Shown here: positions 42,810 through 52,948 of the stretch, one piece after another
Layout: each line of letters begins with the position of its first letter
How positions within the stretch are numbered: the first letter of the stretch is position 1
NCBI RefSeq assembly: GCF_905171765.1
Contig: NC_053390.1
Coordinates: forward strand, 592,373,793-592,437,792
From: Bufo bufo
Taxonomy: Eukaryota; Chordata; Amphibia; Anura; Bufonidae
DNA length: 64,000 nt
Reading direction: 5' to 3'
Made by a program: the position numbers and the translations under genes
The notes under the pieces: model-generated
Told to the model about the DNA's origin: nothing
The model's database searches: none
The model's input: only the letters and a program-made list of their open reading frames with translations

Positions 42810-43583
42810 TGTAACGGGCAGGCGGCAACACGCTCTTCCTCTGCAGCAATGCCGGCATCCCGCTAGTGAGGAGAAGCGAGGACGCGGCCGGCGTCCTCAT
42901 CTCCATGGTGACAAGGGATCGGGGAGGACACGGCCATGCATGATTCCTCAGCATGACCGGCATCCTCCATCCCTAGACAACGATCAGCTGGGGAACTGAG
43001 TGCCGATGTTAATGAATCGGCAATCAGCTGTACTGAGATGCGGTACATGGGTCATGTGATGCTGGCCACGTCACATGACCCATCTAGAGGACCTATTTAA
43101 ACAGGTAACCTGCTGGCCACAGGTTGTCTGTGATTGGTCTTACTTGATATTTGTGATTCCTGTGTGTGCGACTTCTACCTTTTTACCTCACCTTGTATTT
43201 GACTCTGACTTGGTTCTACCTCCTTTATTGACGAGATCACTTGGTTTCTGACCTCGGTTCGTATTAGATCCTGACCTGGGGTTACCCCTGGTACTGACGT
43301 GACCTTCTGGCTTTTGACCTCAGCTTGTTCTCACTTGTGTAACCTCCTATCCTTGACCTTGGCCCATTGCTATTCTGGGCCGGCCTGGGAAGCCTTGCTT
43401 CTGTGTGATCTGTCTCTCTATTGTGTACTCTCTGTGTTGTTCCTTTCATTAGGCCCCTGCACATACGTAAGCTAGGGACTGGCGCCCAGTTGTACGCCGT
43501 CGGTTAGAATGAACCTTGCAAGTAGGTAGGGATAGAGGTGTGGGTGGAGTTTAGGACTCACCTCATCCCTACCTCAAGTGACA
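42810..43583 (+). repeat. Gypsy-4 LTR
   Basis: 774 bp, TGTAACGGGCAGG...CAAGTGACA. TATTTAAAC near 43094 is a TATA-like element. No partner LTR is in the window. Confidence 0.75.
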
Positions 43584-44013
43584 GGGTGATTCTGTGTGGC
43601 TGCCCACAAGAAACATTAAGTTGAAAGTACTCTCCTGGAAACTGGGTCCAAAGTTGATTGGTCCATTTAAAATCATTGCCATTGTTAACCCGACTGCCTT
43701 TCGTCTTGAACTCCCTCAGGCTTTGAAGATTCATAATGTGTTCCATAAGTCATTGTTGAAGAGACATGTAAAACCTGTTAAACCATCCTCCTTGCTTCCC
43801 GCGCCTATCATGGTGGATGGTAATCTAGAATTTCAAATAGCCAGAATAGTGGACTCCCGAATTATCAGTAGATCCCTCCAGTATCTCGTCCACTGGAAGG
43901 GTTACAGACCAGAGGAGAGGATGTGGGTTCCAGCAGCCAAAGTTAATGCTAATCGTCTTGTGAAAGCTTTTCACAGGGCTCATCCAGATAAAGACGGTCC
44001 TGGGTGTCCGTAC
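43584..44013 (+). pseudogene. Gypsy-2 integrase tail and chromodomain
   Basis: [20 protein letters not shown], then GPKLIGPFKII (GPY/F module). The chromodomain [35 protein letters not shown] follows and ends next to the 3' LTR. Its sequence is close to the gypsy-1 counterpart. The rest of integrase is missing because of the gypsy-4 event. Confidence 0.88.
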
Positions 44014-44589
44014 TGTCACGGTCCCGCCTGTGACAGGGACTAGAATAGCGAGGAGACTGGCTGCACATGATTGACAGCCTCTTTGGTTTCCCTTTCTATG
44101 TTGTTGCTGGGGACGACCACACCTTTTGTCTCAGGTGTAGCTTAAGTGGTCATTCCTTCTCCTTTATTTAGTCCAGTCTTACCCATCATGCTATGTGTTT
44201 GATAGCTCCTTGTTTTTGGAAGTCCTGGTGTTGGTTCTCTCTGAGTTTCTGCTCATCCGCATACTTCTGGAAGCTAAGTTTATTTTTTGTTGTTTGTTGT
44301 TTTCCCCTACCTGCTGTTATTAGGCCTGAGGGGGTCTCCTATTCCTTCATCTGGGAAGAAATAGGCTATCTGTGTCCTGACACTATCTGCATGGCCCTGT
44401 TAGGGTTAGATAGGGATTAGGTTCCTGTGTATGAACATTCCTACCATCAAGGTCTCTTTATACTGATAGCCGTCAGGGCTCGATGTAGGGACTCACTAGA
44501 TTTCCCTTTCCCTAGGTTCCAGGCCTAATACCTTTTCCCTTCCCTTCTGTGTTCAGTCTGGAGTGTATTTACCACACTGTGCCGTGACA
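44014..44589 (+). repeat. Gypsy-2 3' LTR
   Basis: 576 bp, TGTCACGGTCCCG...GTGCCGTGACA. It includes about 50 bp near the start that are missing from the 5' LTR, and a TATA-like TTTATTTAG at 44163-44171. Confidence 0.9.
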
Positions 44590-47172
44590 GTATGCCACCA
44601 CCTGCTGGTTCAGGTTCTGCTCCATGTTTTGCTGCTAGTGGTGGGTTGTTCCTTCAGTAGGCAGGTGAAGAAAAGTGCTTATTAGAGACTCCAGACTTAA
44701 GTTGCTGCTGATGGAGCTGGTTCTGCTTCTTCCTCCCCCCCACCTCCAGCAGACATGGCAGTGGAAATTGAGCACATAGCTGTTAACTGACTACATAGGA
44801 TGTCTCAATAGTAGTTGAGTTTATCCTCCCTCTAAGTGGGTGAAAAAAGGCCTCAATTTTGGAGCAGTAGCGAGGGTCTAACATGGTGGAAAGCCAGTAG
44901 TCATCCCTTTGCTGAATGGTGATAATACAGCTGTCACTAAGCAAGCAACTCAGCATGAATCTGGCCATTTATGCAAGGGACTCAGAGAAACTCCCTGCCT
45001 CCATCTCCACTGCATACTGCCACGGTGTGTCATGGTCATCTACCTGGTCTTTCTCATCGCCCTATAGCTCCTCCTTCTCCTCCTCTCTTGTCACTTGTGC
45101 AGGAAAATCACTAATTTCTGTATACATTACTTGTGCATGAATGTCCTCCTCCTCTCAACATTTGAAGGGTGGAGTTCCAACGGATGGAAACGTTGCATAT
45201 CAGACAATGTTGGGGAATGCTATTCTGCCTTTGCAGCTCAAGGAGGGCGTGCTTTGCAGTGTAAGAGTGTCTAAAGTGCATACACAGTTTCCTGGCCATT
45301 TTCAGGATGTCTTGCAGTTAGGTGGAAGACTTCAGGAACCGCTTTACAACCAGATTAAAGACGTGAACCATGAAGGGCGCATGGGTCAGCCCTCTTTGAA
45401 GCAGCGACGACAAGATGTTCTTCCTGTTTTTGGTGACCATGGTTCTGATTTTCATTTTGTAAGGAGAGAGCCAGGATTCAATTGGACATGGAACAATTTC
45501 TACCCAGTTTGACCCAGGCAAACCAAATGCAGAACATCATGACACCTCCATTCTCTGCATAGGTGGTATGCTGTAGGAGCACTCTGAATTGTACCTGAAG
45601 TGGAGGCTTAGGACAAGGTGGATGATTAGAATGCAGAGGAGGACATTGGCGCAGGACTCACAGCTCGAAAACATGGAGGCGGCATTGCCGTCACCTGTCA
45701 AAATTGCTGGTGTGGCTGGGCAGGAAAAACATTTACCCAGAGAGCCATAAAGGACAAAAATTGTCCTTGACCATAGTTAAAGCTCCATACCTCAGTGCTG
45801 TCATGAACTTCTGCAGACACTGACAGGCTCAAGGACTGGCCCACCTTCTGTTCAACATACGTGTGCAAGGCTGGTACAGGGTTTTTGGAGAAGTATTGAT
45901 GGCTTGGGACTCTCCTCCTTGGCTCGGCTTCAGCTTCTGCACCATTGGATGAGTGCACGCATACTATTATCTTTATACAATCGGCTCAGTTATTGATTGC
46001 TGTTGAAACGCGTGAGGAGGAGTAGGAGGATCAGGACCAGTAGATGATGGGAAGGAAACACAGCTTCCTACTGCTGAGGTGTGGAGCCTTGACTGCTGGA
46101 GAAGGGTTGCGGGCCACTCGGAGATGCAGCGGTTGCTCCATCAAGCTGTACCACCACATTAGCACCATGGTTTTCCCAGGCCACTTTATGGTGATGCTGC
46201 ATGTGTTAATGCAGGGCCGTGGTGCCAACATTGGCACCCTGCCCATGCTTCACCTTCTCCCCACAGATTCTACAAACTGCCAGGCTGATTTTCTCAGGCA
46301 ACTTGATGGAAAAATTCCCTGGCGAGTATGGCATTTTTCCCCACCACTCAGTGCTGACTGCCTGCTGCCGCTGCCTCCATGAACCGGTGCATTGCTAGTT
46401 CTTTCCGGACAGGTAGACTCCTGAGTAGCAGACAGTCTACTCCAGACACGTTTGGCTCCAGACCTCACACTGCTGCCACCTTGCTGACTCACAGCCATAC
46501 TATGACCCTGCTGGTTCAGCTGCTGCCTCGCACACAAGCTGCCACCCTCATCCCTGATGATGAAGCCCCCTCTTCACCCAGCTCCCATGTGCGATTGGCT
46601 ACATCATCATCTACTAATGTCAGCACATCACTGATGTCTCCCTCATCAGTCTCAGGGCTCCATGCCTGACCGCTTGCAACACCTGGTCCCATGCAAATCT
46701 CATCATCGCTCCTTGCCTGCCTACCAGAGGAAGCAGCAGATCTCTCCTCCACATCTTGGCTGGGCAGTAGCTGTTAACTGTCCTCAATAAGCTCGTCCTC
46801 GCTAAAAAGTGTATCACAGCCGGTGGCATACAATACTTGCCAAGCAGAAGGAACAGAAAATGAAAGAGGCATGTTCAAGAGAGGTGGGGGCACAGAGCTT
46901 GTTCCTGGGCCAGGCCAATTAAGCTTGGTGTCAGAGGAACCCACATACTTCTGGCTGGGGGTATCTGACGTCACTTGAGATGATGTTGAAGACTGAGCCA
47001 ACCATTCAAGGACAGCTGGATTGCTGGTCAAAACACGACTGCTGCATGACACTGGCAGCTCTGGCCTGTCACTGAGACTGCTGTTACCACCACACCTTCT
47101 TCTGCTGCTACCTCTGCCAGCTCCAGAAACATTTTGGTCACAGCCTGTTTCATTAGAAGGCATCTGTCTGTC
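44590..47172 (-). pseudogene. hAT-1 transposase, main part
   Basis: Worn minus-strand frames of a ZBED-like hAT transposase. From high to low coordinate: acidic/serine-rich N-terminal sequence (about 46520-47170), then VPSHQYFSKNPVPALHTYVE (about 45890). Next come VHVFNLVVKRFLKSS (the hAT HxLNL motif, about 45340), PQHCLICNVSIRWNSTLQML (about 45180), and DDYWLSTMLDPRYCSK (about 44890). These match the second hAT at 61.5 kb in order and content. Many stops and frameshifts are present. It is interrupted by gypsy-3 on the right and gypsy-2 on the left. Confidence 0.78.
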
Positions 47173-47218
47173 TGTAATGCCGCCGACGCGACGGCCTTTT
47201 GTTCGTCTGCCGCGGTCC

Positions 47219-47295
47219 TTGCGTTCCACCGTGGAACGCGGAAGACGCGCGAACTCCGGGTTGTGGCGCGGCGGCTGCGTTCCACTGTGGAACGC
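47219..47295. promoter_or_regulatory. Paired 19-bp dyads in the gypsy-3 LTR
   Basis: GCGTTCCACNGTGGAACGC occurs twice about 57 bp apart, upstream of the TATA-like box. Both dyads recur in the 3' LTR (about 52212-52290), one slightly changed. The position suggests a transcription-factor site or hairpin in U3; the factor is unknown. Confidence 0.5.
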
Positions 47296-47343
47296 GGAAG
47301 TCATTCGGACCAATCAGAGGTCCCTATTGCACTTCCTGGTTCC

Positions 47344-47382
47344 ATTTAAGGGGGCTGGTGAGGCGGCATGGCGTGCTGTAAT
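47344..47382 (+). promoter_or_regulatory. Gypsy-3 TATA-like box and transcript-start/self-primer segment
   Basis: ATTTAAG at 47344-47350, then about 28 bp later GTGCTGTAAT (47373-47382). The latter is exactly complementary to the 10 bases at 47936-47945. In Tf1-type self-priming the 5' end of the RNA folds onto the site after the LTR, so the start should lie at this spot. Confidence 0.6.
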
Positions 47383-47935
47383 TGTTGTCGGTACGCCTGC
47401 TGCCTCACCACCTGTGTATGGGATCTCCAGAAACCGAACCTTTCACCTCTCCCCTGCTGTCATCTGGGAGACGGACCCGCTACAGTTACCCCGCTGCCAT
47501 CCGGAGGACAGATCTGCTCAGTAACCGGACCCTTCTCATTTCCTCACTACCATCTGGAAGACGGATCCACTCTGGTCTGATACTGCAGTCTCCTTGGGAG
47601 TTTCCACCATCGCATAGCGCTGCCAATCGCAAGTACCCTTTATGTGAGAGAGCTTCTCTCCTTTACTTACATGCAGGCTGAGATAACTGTGTAGGACTCT
47701 TACTGAGTGGCCCCTGTTAACCTGCGGCAGCTACCGCATTCTAATATTCTAACACCTAACCGCAGTCTATGAAGCAATAGTACTGTGCCGACCTGAATTG
47801 TTTTCTCCTGATCACGTGATGGTAGAATCTCAAACTCACCGTTGAGGTTGTGAGTGACGCCTGAGATTCATATCTGATTGATCATAATAACCCGCAGTTG
47901 AGATCCACTGTTGAAAAAATTGCAGACGTGACAGT

Positions 47936-47945
47936 ATTACAGCAC
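47936..47945 (+). promoter_or_regulatory. Gypsy-3 putative self-priming site
   Basis: ATTACAGCAC, two bases after the 5' LTR end, is the exact reverse complement of GTGCTGTAAT at 47373-47382 inside the LTR. The sequence does not start with TGG as a tRNA-type site would. Confidence 0.68.
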
Positions 47946-47953
47946 CCGTAAAG

Positions 47954-50900
47954 ATGGATCCAGCGGAACTCGCTAGACATATGGTTTCTTTATCCCAGAG
48001 AGTCGAGACCCTGTCTGCCTCTGTGCAGGACCTGCAGCTGGAGAACCAGAGATTGCGTACTTTGGTTAACCAAAACACAGGTGCTACACCTCCCAGAGAG
48101 GGACCTGAACCCAAGGTCTGTGCCCCCGAACCCTTCTCCGGGGATAGGAAAATATTCCGTCAGTTCATAAGTTCGTGTAGACTCATGTTTGATCTTCGTC
48201 CACGCACTTACTACAATGACCGTATAAAGGTACTCACACTCATTTCCTACCTTAAAGGGGAACCCCGAGCCTGGGCCGAGACCTACTTTGATGAAGAGGA
48301 TGAGGTCCTAGATTCTTTCCCCAGATTCATGGAGGCCATGGCACTCCTCTATGATGACTCTGGTAAACAATTGACCGCCGAGACTGCCATCAGAGCACTT
48401 AAACAAGGCCGCCGACCAGTCGAAGATTATATAGCCGAGTTTAAACGGTGGGCCAGGGAGACGGAGTGGAATAATCTCAGTCTTCGTAACCAGTTCCGCC
48501 TCGGCCTCTCGGAGGCCTTGAAAGATGAGATTGCCCGTGATGAGTTACCTCCCACCTTAGACGACCTAATCCAACGCTCTGTTACGATTGACCGCCGCCT
48601 CCGTGAACGGAGAGCAGAGAGAGTCTTCACCCCCACACCAACCGTAAGAGGAGCCAGATCTACCCCTAAAGAGGAGCCAATGGAGCTAGGAACCCTACGG
48701 GGACCCCTCACGCCGGCTGAAAAGGCCAGGAGACGCACGTTGAACCTATGTCTCTACTGTGCCTCCCCTGACCACGTAGTAGACGACTGCCCGGCGGTTA
48801 AAAAGAAGACAGAAGGTAGGGAGATACATATCTGCAAATTGACACATAGTCTCTGCCACCACAATTCTTACATATACATTTCTCTCAGCTTACAGTGGGA
48901 TACCGAGAGGATTATCGTCAAGGCCATGATAGACACCGGAGCCTGTGGCAACTTTATAGATTCACATCTGGTTAAGTCCAATAAAATACCCCACACCCTG
49001 AAGCAGAAACCCGTCTCAATTACTTTTTTAGATGGGTCCACATCCCCTTCAGGACCAATCTCTCACCACACCCAACCACTGCTCGTGGCCTGTGGAGAGG
49101 GTCACATCGAACACCTTATCTTTGATGTCATTTCCTCTCCCATGTTCCCTGTAGTACTGGGGCTTCCCTGGATCAGACTTCACCAACCTTCTCTCCTCTG
49201 GCCTATAGGGGAGGTACAGTTGGATTCCCACTACTGTACCACCACTTGTTATCCAAACACTGCACTTATGCAGGTCGCTCCCATGGGGCTACCTCCCCAT
49301 CTCGCTGAATTCGAAGACGTTTTCAGCCAATCTGGTGCAGCCACACTTCCCCCACATAGACCCTATGACTGCCCAATTGACCTTATCCCAGGCAGTCCTC
49401 TTCCTACGGGCCGCATTTATCCGCTGTCCCAACCAGAATTAGTCCACCTGAAGGCCTACTTAGATGAAAATATAAAAAAGGGTTTCATAAGGCCCTCAAC
49501 CTCACCTGCTAGCGCAGGGATGTTCTTTGTGAAAAACAAGGATGGCGGATTAAGGCCAATAATTGACTACAGAGGACTCAACAAAATTACCATAAAAAAC
49601 CGCTACCCTCTTCCACTCATCCCCGAACTGATCGAGAGGTTACAATCATCCCGTATTTTCACCAAACTTGACCTCAGAAGCGCATATAACTTGATCAGGA
49701 TCCGGGAAGGGGATGAGTGGAAGACGGCATTCAGAACCAGGTACGGACTGTTCGAGTACATGGTAATGCCTTTCGGGTTGTGCAATGCCCCGGCGACGTT
49801 CCAGCATTTCGTTAACGATATTTTTCGTGATCTGCTGGACGTCTGCGTGGTAATCTATTTGGATGACATTCTGGTGTACTCGGACAGTCCTACCGACCAC
49901 AGGAGGCACCTAAGATGGGTGCTGTCCCGTCTTCGGGTCCATTCCCTTTTCGCTAAAATAGAGAAATGTATCTTCGAACAGCCTTCCATTTCCTTCCTGG
50001 GATATCACATCTCCCCCCAGGGGATTCAAATGGATCAGTCCAAAGTGGAATGCATCCAGGCCTGGCCTGTGCCCCACACACGCAAAGCACTCCAACGATT
50101 TCTAGGCTTTTCCAACTACTACCGGAAATTTATAAAAAATTTCTCAGAGATAGTAAAACCCTTGACAAGACTAACCAGTACTACAATACCCTATACATGG
50201 TCCTCCGACGCCCAAAAGGCTTTCGAAATACTCAAACAGAGGTATACCTCAGCTCCCATACTCCAATTACCCAACACCGATTTCCATTTTGTCCTAGAGG
50301 TTGATGCTTCCCACCTCGCCATAGGAGCAGTTCTATCGCAACAACCATCCCTTTCTGAACCCTTGCACCCAGTTGCATACTACTCCCGAACTCTAAATAC
50401 TGCTGAGAAAAATTACCCCATTGGGGAAAAAGAGCTGTTAGCTAGTAAGGATGCTCTGGGCAACTGGAGACATCTTTTGGAAGGAGCCAAACATCCCATC
50501 ATGATCTACACTGACCACCGCAATTTACAGTTCCTCAAAACTTGTAAAACCATGTCGGCAAGACAAGTACGGTGGAGCCTTTTTTTTGATCGTTTTGACT
50601 TCCATATATCTTACAGACCAGGTTCCAAAAACACAAAGGCTGACTCCCTCTCCAGGTTATACGAAGAGAGTACTGACGCAGAACCTCCTGCCTTACTACT
50701 TCCGGCAAATCGGTTTGTGGGACTCGCCACGGGATTCAAGGAGCTCCTAAAACATGCTCCCTCTGAAGGGGATCCTCCTGCTCCTCCTGGGTTGACACCA
50801 ACCGATGGATTCCTTTTCAAAAACGACAAACTTTACATCCCTCCTAGAATGCAACCTTCTGTCATTCGACTCATGCATGACACACCCCTAGCGGGCCACC

Positions 50901-52342
50901 CAGGCATCACCAAAACGTTGGAGCTTGTACGCAGAAAATTCTGGTGGCCAGACATGACCAAATCAATCCACGAATATGTCTCCACCTGTGATGTCTGTGC
51001 CTCTACCAAAACCGACAGAAAGCCTCCCTACGGGTTACTGATGTCACTGGAAACACCCACCAGACCTTGGGAGATTGTCTCTGTCGATTTTATAGTCGAC
51101 CTCCCTCGCTCAGAGGGTTGCAACACCATCATGGTTACTGTCGATCTATTAACCAAAATGGCTCACTTCTCCCCACTTAAAAAATTACCATCATCAAAAG
51201 AAACCGCCCAAACTTTCCTCAGCCAAGTCCTTCGATTGCACGGTTTACCCTCCGCGATTATTTCCGACAGGGGCAGTCAATTTGTATCAAAATTTTGGAA
51301 GGCACTATGCACAGCCCTCCAAGTTGATCACAGGATGTCGACCGCATACCACCCACAAACTAACGGCCAAACAGAGCGAGTAAACCAGTGTCTAGAACAA
51401 TACATTCGATGCTATTGCAGCCATCTCCAAGATGACTGGTTCGATCTACTACCTCTGGCCGAGTTTGCATACAACAATTCAATGAACTCCTCCACTCAAT
51501 ACTCTCCTTTCTATGCAAACTACGGTTTCCACCCCACCAACCTGCCCCCTAATTACTTACCCGGGAACGTTCCTGCAGTTCAGGACTATCTCGAATGTCT
51601 AAGAGAGACTTCCCTTGCAATACAAGGTAATCTGAAGACCGCAAAAGAGCGACAAAAAAGACATTATGACACTCGACACTCTAATCCCCCCGCATACTGT
51701 GTGGGAGACATGGTATGGTTGTCCACGAGAAATCTCCGCCTTAACGTGCCCGCTAGGAAACTCGGTCGCCAATACATCGGACCATTTCCCATCGAGAAAG
51801 TCCTGAATCAAAATGCGGTACGCCTAACTCTCCCTCCCGACTGGAAAATCCATCCCTCTTTCCATGTCTCCTTGCTTAAACCGTACAAACCTAACCGACT
51901 CCCCCTTAGAGCCTTCCCCCCTGGCCCCCCAATTCAGGTCCAGGGTGAAGTTGAGTACGAAGTAGACAAGATACTCGACTCCCGTAAAAGGGGATCATCT
52001 ATACAGTATCTCATACGATGGAAGGGTTATACTCCTGCGGATGATTCTTGGGAAGACTCGTGGGACGTACATGCTCCTAGATTGACCCGTTTGTTCCATC
52101 GTAGGTATCCTGATCGGCCTACTCCCAGAGGGAACTCCGGAGGTGTTCCTTTGAGGGGGGGATACTGTAATGCCGCCGACGCGACGGCCTTTTGTTCGTC
52201 TGCCGCGGTCCTTGCGTTCCACCGTAGAACGCGGAAGACGCGCGAACTCTGGGTTGTGACGCGGCGGCTGCGTTCCACGGTGGAACGCGGAAGTCATTCG
52301 GACCAATCAGAGGTCCCTATTGCACTTCCTGGTTCCATTTAA
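47954..52342 (+). CDS. Gypsy-3 Gag-Pol polyprotein (1,462 aa), intact
   Basis: The start ATG at 47954 lies 20 bases after the LTR. Gag has a coiled coil (residues about 10-37, LARHMVSLSQRVETL) and capsid (FSGDRKIFRQFISSCRLMF, WARETEWNNLSLRNQFRLGL). The zinc knuckle is CLYCASPDHVVDDC. Retropepsin AMIDTGACGNFID. RT with YPLPLIPELIERLQ, KLDLRSAYNLIRI, MPFGLCNAPATFQHF and YLDD. RNase H with LEVDASHLAIGAVLSQ. Integrase with GHPGITKTLEL, CDVCASTK, VDFIVDLP, SDRGSQFVSK and NGQTERVNQ, then GPF module. The C-terminal chromodomain is VEYEVDKILDSRKRGSSIQY, LIRWKGYTPADDSWED. The last 59 or so codons lie in the 3' LTR. No frameshift separates gag from pol. Confidence 0.96.
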   Translation: MDPAELARHMVSLSQRVETLSASVQDLQLENQRLRTLVNQNTGATPPREGPEPKVCAPEPFSGDRKIFRQFISSCRLMFDLRPRTYYNDRIKVLTLISYLKGEPRAWAETYFDEEDEVLDSFPRFMEAMALLYDDSGKQLTAETAIRALKQGRRPVEDYIAEFKRWARETEWNNLSLRNQFRLGLSEALKDEIARDELPPTLDDLIQRSVTIDRRLRERRAERVFTPTPTVRGARSTPKEEPMELGTLRGPLTPAEKARRRTLNLCLYCASPDHVVDDCPAVKKKTEGREIHICKLTHSLCHHNSYIYISLSLQWDTERIIVKAMIDTGACGNFIDSHLVKSNKIPHTLKQKPVSITFLDGSTSPSGPISHHTQPLLVACGEGHIEHLIFDVISSPMFPVVLGLPWIRLHQPSLLWPIGEVQLDSHYCTTTCYPNTALMQVAPMGLPPHLAEFEDVFSQSGAATLPPHRPYDCPIDLIPGSPLPTGRIYPLSQPELVHLKAYLDENIKKGFIRPSTSPASAGMFFVKNKDGGLRPIIDYRGLNKITIKNRYPLPLIPELIERLQSSRIFTKLDLRSAYNLIRIREGDEWKTAFRTRYGLFEYMVMPFGLCNAPATFQHFVNDIFRDLLDVCVVIYLDDILVYSDSPTDHRRHLRWVLSRLRVHSLFAKIEKCIFEQPSISFLGYHISPQGIQMDQSKVECIQAWPVPHTRKALQRFLGFSNYYRKFIKNFSEIVKPLTRLTSTTIPYTWSSDAQKAFEILKQRYTSAPILQLPNTDFHFVLEVDASHLAIGAVLSQQPSLSEPLHPVAYYSRTLNTAEKNYPIGEKELLASKDALGNWRHLLEGAKHPIMIYTDHRNLQFLKTCKTMSARQVRWSLFFDRFDFHISYRPGSKNTKADSLSRLYEESTDAEPPALLLPANRFVGLATGFKELLKHAPSEGDPPAPPGLTPTDGFLFKNDKLYIPPRMQPSVIRLMHDTPLAGHPGITKTLELVRRKFWWPDMTKSIHEYVSTCDVCASTKTDRKPPYGLLMSLETPTRPWEIVSVDFIVDLPRSEGCNTIMVTVDLLTKMAHFSPLKKLPSSKETAQTFLSQVLRLHGLPSAIISDRGSQFVSKFWKALCTALQVDHRMSTAYHPQTNGQTERVNQCLEQYIRCYCSHLQDDWFDLLPLAEFAYNNSMNSSTQYSPFYANYGFHPTNLPPNYLPGNVPAVQDYLECLRETSLAIQGNLKTAKERQKRHYDTRHSNPPAYCVGDMVWLSTRNLRLNVPARKLGRQYIGPFPIEKVLNQNAVRLTLPPDWKIHPSFHVSLLKPYKPNRLPLRAFPPGPPIQVQGEVEYEVDKILDSRKRGSSIQYLIRWKGYTPADDSWEDSWDVHAPRLTRLFHRRYPDRPTPRGNSGGVPLRGGYCNAADATAFCSSAAVLAFHRRTRKTRELWVVTRRLRSTVERGSHSDQSEVPIALPGSI
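52154..52165 (+). other. Gypsy-3 polypurine tract
   Basis: GAGGGGGGG then ATAC, abutting the 3' LTR at 52166; the usual plus-strand primer. Confidence 0.8.
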
Positions 52343-52943
52343 GGGGGCTGGTGAGGCGGCATGGCGTGCTGTAATTGTTGTCGGTACGCCTGCTGCCTCA
52401 CCACCTGTGTATGGGATCTCCAGAAACCGAACCTTTCACCTCTCCCCTGCTGTCATCTGGGAGACGGATCCGCACCGCAACCGGACCCGCTCCAGTTACC
52501 CCGCTGCCATCCGGAGGACAGATCTGCTCAGTAACCGGACCCTTCTCATTTCCTCACTACCATCTGGAAGACGGATCCACTCTGGCCTGATACTGCAGTC
52601 TCCTTGGGAGTTTCCACCATCGCATAGCGCTGCCAATCGCAAGTACCCTTTATGTGAGAGAGCTTCTCTCCTTTACTTACATGCAGGCTGAGATAACTGT
52701 GTAGGACTCTTACTGAGTGGCCCCTGTTAACCTGCGGCAGCTACCGCATTCTAATATTCTAACACCTAACCGCAGTCTATGAAGCAATAGTACTGTGCCG
52801 ACCTGAATTGTTTTCTCCTGATCACGTGATGGTAGAATCTCAAACTCACCGTTGAGGTTGTGAGTGACGCCTGAGATTCATATCTGATTGATCCTAATAA
52901 CCCGCAGTTGAGATCCACTGTTGAAAAAATTGCAGACGTGACA
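52166..52943 (+). repeat. Gypsy-3 3' LTR
   Basis: 778 bp; it carries 17 extra bases near 52467-52490 relative to the 5' LTR. Confidence 0.93.
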
Positions 52944-52948
52944 CTGTC

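Larger units (their letters stand above)
42493..43583 (+). mobile_element. Gypsy-4 fragment: chromodomain end plus LTR
   Basis: From 42493 the translated sequence is HNVFHKALLKKYVSPVSP, the end of an integrase from a different chromovirus. Its chromodomain, a polypurine tract (GAACGGGGGG) and one full LTR follow. After 43583 gypsy-2 integrase sequence resumes. The 5' part of this element and the host's integrase core are both missing, so a deletion or recombination removed them. Confidence 0.8.
31644..44589 (+). mobile_element. Gypsy-2: chromovirus with several nested insertions
   Basis: The 5' LTR begins at 31644 and the 3' LTR ends at 44589, with GTATG immediately outside both (31639-31643 and 44590-44594). 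Its own sequence is gag, protease, RT, RNase H and chromodomain remnants on the plus strand. Inserted within it are gypsy-1 (31757-37309), a hammerhead-bearing insertion (39048-41480) and the 3' end of another gypsy (about 42493-43583). LTRs differ noticeably from each other, so this copy is older than gypsy-1. Confidence 0.9.
47173..47933 (+). repeat. Gypsy-3 5' LTR
   Basis: 761 bp, TGTAATGCCGCC...GACGTGACA. Contains two GCGTTCCAC-N-GTGGAACGC dyads, a TATA-like ATTTAAG (47344-47350) and the presumed start near 47373. Confidence 0.93.
47173..52943 (+). mobile_element. Gypsy-3: chromovirus with intact Gag-Pol
   Basis: LTRs 47173-47933 and 52166-52943 are flanked by CTGTC (47168-47172 and 52944-52948). 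They differ by a 17-bp indel and about seven substitutions by eye, close to 1%. One uninterrupted Gag-Pol ORF fills the interior. A self-priming site replaces a tRNA primer site. This is the best candidate for a recently active element in the window. Confidence 0.95.

Noticed and set aside
46000..46020. GAAACGCGT near 46008 as another hammerhead
   Set aside because: No CTGANGA core or helix II upstream; lies within the hAT-1 transposase relic.
47021..47524. 167-residue plus-strand ORF
   Set aside because: It crosses from a hAT relic into an LTR; frame is incidental.
31757..52943. Endogenous retroviruses with env
   Set aside because: Interiors end at a chromodomain next to the polypurine tract; no surface protein, signal peptide or membrane segment is present, so these are LTR retrotransposons.
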